Positions 17,949 through 24,963 of a stretch of DNA of 64,000 nucleotides are shown here, piece by piece (within the stretch, counting starts at the first letter, position 1; every line of letters begins with the position of its first letter). The position numbers were made by a program, and so were the translations under genes. A model generated the notes under the pieces. The model made no database searches. It had not been told where the DNA came from and worked only from the letters and a program-made list of their open reading frames with translations. The stretch is from contig NZ_CP088952.1 in NCBI RefSeq assembly GCF_021165955.1, positions 1,798,001-1,862,000 on the forward strand. Direction: 5' to 3'. The DNA is from Massilia endophytica. GTDB taxonomy: Bacteria; Pseudomonadota; Gammaproteobacteria; Burkholderiales; Burkholderiaceae_D.

Positions 17949-19148
17949 ATGGACCGTCTTACCAGTTATCGCCCGGAGCTTGAGCTGGCGCCCGCAGGGG
18001 AAAGCGCCGCGTGGCGCGACGCCAGCCTTGGCCAGGCCACCGATCTGCTGGCCGCGATCCGCGAAGGGCGGCTCCAGCCCATGATGCGGCGCTTCGCGCC
18101 GGGCCTGGCCGATGTCCTTGTGCCATTGGCAAAACGCGTGCTGTCTTCCGGCCCCGCCGCGGGCCGCATGCTCGGCATGGAGCTCGAAGGCCTGAGCTCC
18201 GAAGACCGCGAACTCGAAACGGCGCGCCAGTTCATGCGCTTTGCGGGGCTCGCGCGCCGCCGCGCAAGGCAGGCGGCGCGCGGCGACCCGCGCCAGGTGA
18301 GGAAGGCGGCGCTCGCGCTGGCCGCACGCCAGCATGCGCCGGGCCTCCTGCCCACAATCTTTTCCATCATGGAGCGGGACACCGCTCCTCCATCCGCAGT
18401 CTCAACAAATAGGGAGCACATCATGCACGACATTGACCGCACCACCCTGGAATTCGGTAACGAAACCTCGAACTACGAAGGGGAGTACGAGTTCGGCGAA
18501 GCCGAATGGGGCGGCGAGATGGGGCAGCAGAGCATGCTGACCGAAGCAGAGGAAATGGAACTGGCGAGCGAGCTGCTGTCGGTCACCAACGAGGCGGAGC
18601 TGGAGCAGTTCCTGGGCGGCTTCCTGAAGAAGGCGGCATCGTTCGCGGGTGACGTGATCCGTTCGCCGGTCGGCAAGGCCATTGGCGGCGCCTTGAAAGG
18701 AGTCGCCAAAAAAGCGCTGCCGCTGGCGGGCGGCGCTATCGGCGGCTACTTCGGCGGCCCGCTTGGCGCCAAGATCGGCAGCGGCCTCGCATCTGCCGCG
18801 GGCAGCGCGCTGGGCCTGGAGGCCGAGGGCGAAATCCACGGCGAGGACCGCGAGTTCGATGGCGCCCGTACTTTCGTCAAGCTGGCCGCCGATACCGTGA
18901 ACCGCGCTGCACAGGCGCGCGGCGGCGATCCGCGCCAGATCGCGATGCAGGCCGCCACTGCGGCAGCTCGCCAGTATGCGCCCGGCCTGCTGGCCAGGGC
19001 AGGGCAGCAGGGCGGCCAGTCCGGCAGCCAGCAAGGCGGCATGGGCGGCATGGGCGGCCGCATGCAGGGCGGCGGCCAGGGCGCCATGCGCAGCAGCGGC
19101 GGGCGCTGGATGCGCCAGGGCCGCAAGATCGTCCTCTACGGAGTCTGA
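17949..19148 (+). CDS. Duplicated glycine-zipper protein of unknown function
   Basis: I do not recognise a named family. The 399-residue frame contains the same module twice. Residues 72-134 and 285-348 share a G-x-x-L-G-x-E-x-E-G start, an E-D-R-E segment, G-D-P-R-Q and the ending A-A-R-Q-x-A-P-G-L-L. Between them are an acidic, aromatic segment (residues 164-191, rich in E, F, Y, W) and a membrane-active-looking stretch with glycines at 261, 265, 269, 273 and 277, a perfect GxxxG zipper. The C-terminus is Gly/Gln/Met-rich and basic. An internal ATG at 18423 has its own strong ribosome site and is preceded by a hairpin, so two products are possible. It is the first gene behind the sigma-54 promoter. 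Confidence 0.7.
   Translation: MDRLTSYRPELELAPAGESAAWRDASLGQATDLLAAIREGRLQPMMRRFAPGLADVLVPLAKRVLSSGPAAGRMLGMELEGLSSEDRELETARQFMRFAGLARRRARQAARGDPRQVRKAALALAARQHAPGLLPTIFSIMERDTAPPSAVSTNREHIMHDIDRTTLEFGNETSNYEGEYEFGEAEWGGEMGQQSMLTEAEEMELASELLSVTNEAELEQFLGGFLKKAASFAGDVIRSPVGKAIGGALKGVAKKALPLAGGAIGGYFGGPLGAKIGSGLASAAGSALGLEAEGEIHGEDREFDGARTFVKLAADTVNRAAQARGGDPRQIAMQAATAAARQYAPGLLARAGQQGGQSGSQQGGMGGMGGRMQGGGQGAMRSSGGRWMRQGRKIVLYGV
18371..18388 (+). other. Perfect hairpin at the junction of the two modules
   Basis: GGAGCGG (18371-18377) and CCGCTCC (18382-18388) form a seven-pair stem with a GACA loop. It is followed by a TAG in another frame (18410-18412), an AGGGAG ribosome site (18411-18416) and, six bases on, an ATG (18423). 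The whole arrangement looks like an intercistronic region, although the main frame reads through it. Confidence 0.55.
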
Positions 19149-19153
19149 ACGCA

Positions 19154-20413
19154 ATGAGCCCCTACGCCGCCTGGATGCTGGAGCAGGAAGGGCGCTCGCT
19201 GCTCACGCGGCTGGCGCGCCTGCAGCCCTTCGCCCTGATCGAGCCGATGGTGCCTGCGGCAGCCCTGCTGCCTGCGGCGCAGCAGGGCATCGAACGGCAG
19301 CTGGCAACGGGACGGCGCGAGCTGCGCGCCATGGTGCGCGGCTTCCTGCGCTGGCTGCGCAGTGCGGCGGGGCGCCGTTCCACGGCGGCCGATGCCCAGC
19401 GCCGTTTCACGTTCCTGCGCATGAAGTTCAACGCGGCGCTGATCCAGTTCGACCTGTTCAACGACGTGGTGACACAGCGCAGCGAACACCGCAACGGGGT
19501 CTGGCTGGCAGGGCTCGACATTGCCTCCACCGATGCGCTGGCCATCCCCGGCGGGTATTACGCCTCGCCGCCGGTGGCCTGCTACCTGGACCGGGGCCCC
19601 GGCGCAGCCATCCGCCGCGCCCGTACCCGCTTGCCGGGCGGGGGCCTGAATCCGGTGGCGATCATCAGGGTGCCCCGCGAGCGCATGGTGGGCGCAAGCA
19701 TCGCTTCGTCGCTATTCCATGAGGTGGGCCACCAGGGCGCCGCCCTGCTGGACCTGGTGAATTCCCTGCGTCCCGTGCTGCATGCCTTGCAGGGCGGCGG
19801 AACGGGTCCGGCGCGGGTCTGGAAGCTGTGGGAGCGCTGGATCTCGGAAATTGTGGCCGACTTCTGGTCGGTGGCGCGGGTTGGCGTGGCAGCGACACAT
19901 GGACTGATCGGAGTGGTCAGCCTGCCGCGCATTTTCGTCTTCCGCATCAACATCGACGACCCGCATCCGGTGCCATGGATCCGCGTGCTGCTCAGCTGTG
20001 CGATGGGCGACAAGCTGTTCCCCCATCCCCAATGGCGGCGCATGGCGCGGCTCTGGGAGTCCTTCTACCCGCTTGACGGACAGCCGCCCGGAGAGCGGGA
20101 GCTGCTGCTCGAGCTGCGCGCCTCGCTGCCGGCCCTGGCCGGGCTGCTGGCCAATCACCGGCCTGCGGCGCTGCGCGGCGCATCGCTGCCCCAGGCGCTG
20201 GCGGTGGCGCGCCGCACCCCCGCCTACCTTGGCCTGCTGTTCCGCCTCTGGCAGCGCAAACCCGAACGCATGTACGCCGCCGCGCCGGTGCTGGTATTCG
20301 CCGTCATCGGCCAGGCCAGGGCGGATGGAAACGTGAGCCCCGAAGTGGAAAGCGTTCTGCTGGGGCGCCTGCTGGCCCACTGGGCACTTCGCAATTCTTT
20401 GACTGAACTCTAA
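19154..20413 (+). CDS. HExxH metallopeptidase-like protein of the sigma-54 cassette
   Basis: A 419-residue protein without a recognised name. It carries a zinc-protease motif in SSLFHEVGHQGAALLD, with H189, E190 and H193. A second acidic motif, WISEIVADFW, follows about 40 residues later. E232 there is a good candidate third ligand, as in gluzincins with an ExxxD element. The last 40 residues (FAVIGQARADGNVSPEVESVLLGRL) resemble a TerB-like helical pair with an ADG turn. There is no clear signal peptide. The gene begins five bases after its neighbour and ends ten bases before the next, so it is part of one operon. The substrate may be the glycine-zipper protein, but that is inference. Confidence 0.7.
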   Translation: MSPYAAWMLEQEGRSLLTRLARLQPFALIEPMVPAAALLPAAQQGIERQLATGRRELRAMVRGFLRWLRSAAGRRSTAADAQRRFTFLRMKFNAALIQFDLFNDVVTQRSEHRNGVWLAGLDIASTDALAIPGGYYASPPVACYLDRGPGAAIRRARTRLPGGGLNPVAIIRVPRERMVGASIASSLFHEVGHQGAALLDLVNSLRPVLHALQGGGTGPARVWKLWERWISEIVADFWSVARVGVAATHGLIGVVSLPRIFVFRINIDDPHPVPWIRVLLSCAMGDKLFPHPQWRRMARLWESFYPLDGQPPGERELLLELRASLPALAGLLANHRPAALRGASLPQALAVARRTPAYLGLLFRLWQRKPERMYAAAPVLVFAVIGQARADGNVSPEVESVLLGRLLAHWALRNSLTEL

Positions 20414-20423
20414 GGAGAATCTC

Positions 20424-22595
20424 ATGGCTAACAGTAACAAGAAGGCGCCGCCCATCGATCGTGGCAGGATCCTGGTCACCGTGTCCGTCCAGCTTCGGAA
20501 TGGCTTCAGGGTGCCGCTCGTTCATGCAAAACTGCTGCTGGTGGTGGCGAGGGACCCCGCGGCCAAACCGAATGCGGCCGCACTGAGGGAGCTCGTGCAA
20601 GCCGGGCTGGTGGCGCAGACGCATTCCGGTCCCGACGGCCGGGCCTCGTTCGACCAGCTGCCCTTGCCCCTGGCGGCGGCTGGCGTGATGGAACCGAACT
20701 ATTGGGTGGTGCTCGACAACGTCACGCCTTTCGAGAACGACGACACCGTGATCTGCGAACTGGCTACGATAGCCCCTGGCGAGCGCATGGGAACCGCCGA
20801 CCTGGTACTGGTTCCGGATGTGAAGCTGGACGTCATGTTCTTTGCCAATGGCGATAAGCGTTCGCGCGCCCATGGCCTGGTGGGCGACACCTTGTGGGTC
20901 ACCACCCAATACATGCGTCACCGCACAGGCAAGACGCCTTCTCCGCACCGGCCCCTGCCGGGCATGCGCGCGGTGGCCGTTCCTCCGCTGAGCGCAGTCG
21001 ATGGGGAAGGTTTCGAGCTGCATTCCGTGCTTGGATCGGTGGGCAGGGTCGAGGCGGCGGCGGACATCTACCTGGAGCCGCGCGGCCTGGACCTCCATGC
21101 GCCGAACCCAAACGATGGGGCCCATTTCCGCATCTCGGAACCCGTGATCGTGGACAGCCCGAACCCCGTGCCCGTGAATGGCGACATCACGACCCATGCG
21201 GCCCGCACCGAGGCTGAATTCCGTCCGGCGATCGCACACTGGATGCTGATCAGGAACAGCACGGAGGCGCTGCAATTCAATAACTACAAGCTTTTCATGG
21301 ACCGCCTGTTCTGCGAGGATGGCGCCAGCCGGACGCCGGAGGCGCGCGCCTTCCGCTCGCTGGAAAAGCGCCGCTTCCTGCCGTTCAACGATACCGATTC
21401 CTACCGCGTGCTGAAGGCCGCAACGGAAGCCTATGTGATGGTGAACTGCGGCATCCTGCGCCGGCCCTTCGACTTCCGTCCGGTGGACGATGCCGAGTAT
21501 TTGGACCGGCGCGACCTCCCGGAGGACCGCAAGCTGGAAGAGGAGCTGCTGCAGCGCTACCTGGCGTCGGCCGATCCCGATATCCAGACCTTGCCTTACC
21601 TGGCGCTGATCCGTAACAAGCTGCCGGACGTGCGCGTGCATATCGACCATGGCCACGCCCACGACGTGGAGCTGTGCGCGGGCTTCATCCGCGACCGCCT
21701 GGAGAATCCCTGCCTGATGGAGCTGATCTGGTGCTACTGGCAGGAAGAAGGGATGCTGGTGCAATCGATGAACGCCATCACGCGCCGCTTCCAGAACGTG
21801 CGCTCGAACATGAGCGGCACCGGCCAGGATCCGCTGGCCAACATGGAAATCGACATGCTGCGCCCGCTGAACAACCTGCTGTGGGGCTATGTGCAGGACG
21901 AGCAGCACCGCCTGACTGTCGTACGCCGCAACTACGAGTACGACCACCACTACGGCATCCGGCTGGACGGCAAGGCGGTGCGCAACTTCCACCCCGCGGA
22001 CAGCCGTTCCAAGTTCATCGAGGCCTTCCACAACCTGCTGCGCCAGCTGATGCCGTTCTACCGCCAGGACGACGACACCACCGTGAAAGCCGATGCCTTC
22101 CCTATCCTGAACGCGCTGAAGGAAGTGCACCTGATCCTCTCGCAAGGCGCCCACAACCAGTACGGCGACCTGCCGTCCACCGCGCGCATCGAAATGCTGA
22201 TGCAGCAATGGATGCTGGCGCGCCCCGAGTTCCGCGAGTTCCTGCCGACGCGCCTGATGGTGGCCTATCCCGAGCCGTGGATGGACCGCGTGGACGCGAT
22301 GAAGAAGGTGCAGGGCTGGAACGACACCAGCGTTGCGCACTTCCGCGACCTGGCCATGTTCGGCGAGATGCTGCTGCTGTCGATCCGCACGACCGAGTGG
22401 CACAGCCTCTACGAGCCGAATGACGCCTTTGCCTGGGCGCGCTTCTGGCGGCCGCAGGTTCAGGGCTATATCCACGCCTACCGCGCGGCGACCGGTGTCG
22501 ACCTGTCCAGCGAAATCGCGAATCCGAAGCTGGAGGCCACCATGCCGTCGGTGCTGCTGCGCGAGCGGCTGGAAGCCATGCCGCGTACCGCATAA
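20424..22595 (+). CDS. Large uncharacterised protein of the sigma-54 cassette
   Basis: A 723-residue protein I do not recognise. The first 90 residues have the pattern of a transthyretin/carboxypeptidase-regulatory-like beta fold: ILVTVSVQLRNGFRVPLVHAKLLL, then HSGPDGRASFDQLPL. The remaining 600 residues look mainly helical, with many aromatic and charged residues. A HIDHGHAHDVELC cluster is a possible metal site. No membrane segments or signal peptide are evident, so it is probably soluble and cytosolic. The ribosome site (AAGGAG) is strong. It is the largest gene of the cassette and follows the metallopeptidase by ten bases. Confidence 0.65.
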   Translation: MANSNKKAPPIDRGRILVTVSVQLRNGFRVPLVHAKLLLVVARDPAAKPNAAALRELVQAGLVAQTHSGPDGRASFDQLPLPLAAAGVMEPNYWVVLDNVTPFENDDTVICELATIAPGERMGTADLVLVPDVKLDVMFFANGDKRSRAHGLVGDTLWVTTQYMRHRTGKTPSPHRPLPGMRAVAVPPLSAVDGEGFELHSVLGSVGRVEAAADIYLEPRGLDLHAPNPNDGAHFRISEPVIVDSPNPVPVNGDITTHAARTEAEFRPAIAHWMLIRNSTEALQFNNYKLFMDRLFCEDGASRTPEARAFRSLEKRRFLPFNDTDSYRVLKAATEAYVMVNCGILRRPFDFRPVDDAEYLDRRDLPEDRKLEEELLQRYLASADPDIQTLPYLALIRNKLPDVRVHIDHGHAHDVELCAGFIRDRLENPCLMELIWCYWQEEGMLVQSMNAITRRFQNVRSNMSGTGQDPLANMEIDMLRPLNNLLWGYVQDEQHRLTVVRRNYEYDHHYGIRLDGKAVRNFHPADSRSKFIEAFHNLLRQLMPFYRQDDDTTVKADAFPILNALKEVHLILSQGAHNQYGDLPSTARIEMLMQQWMLARPEFREFLPTRLMVAYPEPWMDRVDAMKKVQGWNDTSVAHFRDLAMFGEMLLLSIRTTEWHSLYEPNDAFAWARFWRPQVQGYIHAYRAATGVDLSSEIANPKLEATMPSVLLRERLEAMPRTA

Positions 22596-22602
22596 GGCTT
22601 GT

Positions 22603-23628
22603 GTGGGCGCGGACTTCACCAGTGCGCTCTACCTCGGCATGCGGCATCCGGTGGCCGCCTTGCGGCCGTGGAGTGCGCTCACGCTTGGCAAGCCGGCGGC
22701 CCTGGAGCCGGCGCCGGGCGAAGCGGCCCTCGGCGCCGAACTGGCCGCGCTGATGGATTGCGAGGCGGCGTGCCTGATGCCGTCGACGCTGCACCTGTTC
22801 TGGGACCTGTTCGGCTGGTTGCGGGCGAAGCCGGTCGCCGTGCTGGTCGATGCGGCAGCCTATCCGGTCGCGCGCTGGGGCGCCGCAGCGGCGGGTGTGG
22901 CGGTGCAGGCCTTCCGGCATGGCGACGCTGCCCGTGCGCTGGGGGCGGCGCGGCGCTGGCGCAACGCGGGCCTGCGCCCGCTGCTGCTGGCGGACGGCTA
23001 CACGCCAGGCGACGGCGCGGCGCCGCCGCTGGCCGCCTACGCCGAGATTGCCGAAAGCGTGGGAGGCTTGCTGCTGCTGGACGATACGCAGGCCCTGGGC
23101 GTGCTTGGGCCGCGCGGCGGCGGCTCCGTAGCGGGCCATGGCCTTGCCGGTGCGCCGGTACTGTCCGGCGCCTCGCTGGCAAAGGGCTTTGGAGCGCCGC
23201 TGGCAGTGCTGGCCGGGCCGCGCGAGGCGCTGGCCGGATTCGAGGCGGCCAGCCAGTGCCGGCTGCATTGCAGCCCGCCCTCGGTTGCCGCGATTGCCGC
23301 GGCGGCGCATGCGCTGGAGTGCAACCGCCGCACCGGCGACATGCTGCGCCAGCGCCTGCAGCACCGCATTGTGCAGCTGCGGGCACTGTTCAAGACGCGG
23401 GGCTTGAAGCTCCACGGAGGCAGTTTTCCGGTGCAGCGGCTTGCCCTCGCGCCCAGCTCAGGGGCGGCGCTGCATTCCCGGCTCTCGCAGGCCGGAATAG
23501 AAGTACTGCTGCAAGGGACGCGGGCAAAGCCCGTGCTGACAATGCTGCTGCGCGCCGACCATGGAGCCGCCGAGATTGCGCATGCCGCAAGAACGATCAC
23601 ACAACTTCTGGAGGTGCAGCATGTTTGA
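22603..23628 (+). CDS. BioF/KBL-like PLP-dependent enzyme (fold type I)
   Basis: A 341-residue fold-type-I PLP protein related to the alpha-oxoamine synthases (BioF, KBL). The strand with the PLP aspartate reads GLLLLDDTQALGVLGPRGGG, and SGASLAKGFGAPLAV places the Schiff-base lysine at K194. The usual D-E-A-H of the family is here D-D-T-Q (160-163), so the active-site histidine is replaced by glutamine. The N-terminus is about 50 residues shorter than BioF. I place the start at GTG 22603, seven bases after the preceding stop, because the upstream frame lies inside the previous gene. It overlaps the next gene by eight bases. Confidence 0.72.
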   Translation: MGADFTSALYLGMRHPVAALRPWSALTLGKPAALEPAPGEAALGAELAALMDCEAACLMPSTLHLFWDLFGWLRAKPVAVLVDAAAYPVARWGAAAAGVAVQAFRHGDAARALGAARRWRNAGLRPLLLADGYTPGDGAAPPLAAYAEIAESVGGLLLLDDTQALGVLGPRGGGSVAGHGLAGAPVLSGASLAKGFGAPLAVLAGPREALAGFEAASQCRLHCSPPSVAAIAAAAHALECNRRTGDMLRQRLQHRIVQLRALFKTRGLKLHGGSFPVQRLALAPSSGAALHSRLSQAGIEVLLQGTRAKPVLTMLLRADHGAAEIAHAARTITQLLEVQHV

Positions 23629-24229
23629 GATTCTTGAATTCGAATGGCGGCCACGGGGCGCCTTCAGAATGCCTCGCACCCCGCGGCTGCGTCCGCGCCG
23701 CCCGCCGCAGCCGCGCCCGGTCTTCGGCCTCTGGCCGTACCGCGTGCCGGTGATCGAAACGCTGCCGTGGCCGGAAGAGGAGCCCGACGAGGAACTGCCG
23801 GCAAAGCTGAGCGATGGCGTGCAGCGCATGCCGCCCTCCTTGCAGCCGGTGTTCGACTTTATCGGAACGCTGGAGAATGCGGCCACGCACGAGAAGGCCA
23901 AGGGCCCGGGCCTGTACTACTTCGAATTCGTCGCCATGCGGCGCAGGCGGGCCTACAGCGGCGAGTCGGGCAACCTGGCCAAGCGCCTCAAGCAGCACCG
24001 CCAGCGCGCCATCATGATGGGTTTGAATCCCAGGTTCATCAAGGTCTATGCCTCGGACGGCCCCAAGGACCAGGAAACGCGGCGGAAGCAGGAAAAGGCG
24101 CTGCATAAGGTGATGTTCGAGCATCACAAAGGCTTCCTGACCAACCAGAACCTCGAAATGGAGTTCGCGTGCGGCTGCCCGCGCTGCAAGGCTTCGCTGG
24201 CCGCGCTGCGTGCCCACGCTCCGGGCTAG
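23621..24229 (+). CDS. GIY-YIG-like protein with a CxCxxC tail
   Basis: A 202-residue protein. Residues 96-170 fit the GIY-YIG nuclease layout: GLYYFE (GIY position), AYSGESGNLAKRLKQH (YIG strand, then R122 and H126) and a later glutamate in RKQEKALHKV (E158). The YIG glycine is kept but the motif is divergent, so activity is uncertain. The N-terminus (MFEILEFEWRPRG) is acidic and aromatic, recalling the segment in the first gene of the cassette, and is followed by a Pro/Arg-rich stretch. The C-terminus has CGCPRC (C184, C186, C189), a possible metal site. The ATG overlaps the PLP-enzyme gene by eight bases. Confidence 0.62.
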   Translation: MFEILEFEWRPRGAFRMPRTPRLRPRRPPQPRPVFGLWPYRVPVIETLPWPEEEPDEELPAKLSDGVQRMPPSLQPVFDFIGTLENAATHEKAKGPGLYYFEFVAMRRRRAYSGESGNLAKRLKQHRQRAIMMGLNPRFIKVYASDGPKDQETRRKQEKALHKVMFEHHKGFLTNQNLEMEFACGCPRCKASLAALRAHAPG

Positions 24230-24237
24230 GGGCAGCC

Positions 24238-24963
24238 ATGATCATCGACTGCCATTGCCACGCGGGGCCGGGCGACGGCTTGACCGGCCCCTGGGACAGC
24301 AACGCGGGGCTGGGCCGCTATGCCCGGCGGGCGCGCGAAGCGGGCATCGGCCGCACGGTGCTCCTGGCAGCCTTCCACAGCGACTATGCCCGTGCCAATG
24401 CGGCCGTGGCCCGCCTTGTCGCGGCAGAGCCGGAGCGCTACCTCGGTTTCGCCTTCGTGCACGCCAGGCGCGATGCGGGCCGCATTGCTGCAATGGTGCG
24501 GACGGCGGTGGAGGAATACGGCTTCAGGGGCATCAAGCTGCACCGGCACGACGCGCCCATCACCGGCGAGGTGTGCGAAGTGGCGCAGCATTTCGGCCTG
24601 CCCGTGCTCTACGATCCGGTGGGCGCGACCTCGGTCGCCGAGCTGCTCGCCGTCCAGTACCCGCGGGTGAACTTCATCCTGCCGCACCTGGGCAGTTTCG
24701 CCGACGACTGGGCCGCGCAGCAGGCGCTCATCGCCCCGCTGGCGCGGCACCGCAACATTCATACCGATACCGCAGGCGTGCGCCGTTTCGACCTGCTGGA
24801 GGAGGCGGTGCGGCGTGCGGGCGCCCACAAGGTGCTGTTCGGCTCCGACGGGCCCTGGCTGCATCCAGGCGTCGAACTGGAAAAGATCCGCCTGCTGCGC
24901 CTTGGCGCGGGCGACGAAGCCCTGGTCCTGGGCGGCAACCTGCTTCGGCTGATCGGCGCCTAG
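24238..24963 (+). CDS. Amidohydrolase-2 family metal hydrolase
   Basis: A 241-residue TIM-barrel amidohydrolase (PF04909 type). Ligands are visible in IIDCHCHAGPG (the HxH), FRGIKLHRHD, FILPHLGSF and VLFGSDGPW (the late aspartate). Relatives include decarboxylases and lactonases, so the reaction cannot be set. It starts eight bases after its upstream neighbour, with the TAG-GGGCAGCC-ATG spacing of an operon gene, and its stop abuts the stop of the convergent sigma-54 activator. It is the last gene of the plus-strand cassette. Confidence 0.78.
   Translation: MIIDCHCHAGPGDGLTGPWDSNAGLGRYARRAREAGIGRTVLLAAFHSDYARANAAVARLVAAEPERYLGFAFVHARRDAGRIAAMVRTAVEEYGFRGIKLHRHDAPITGEVCEVAQHFGLPVLYDPVGATSVAELLAVQYPRVNFILPHLGSFADDWAAQQALIAPLARHRNIHTDTAGVRRFDLLEEAVRRAGAHKVLFGSDGPWLHPGVELEKIRLLRLGAGDEALVLGGNLLRLIGA

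Noticed and set aside
20304..22619. 771-residue open frame antisense to the 723-aa cassette gene
   Set aside because: The plus-strand gene has a strong ribosome site, operon spacing and normal protein composition; the antisense frame has none of these.
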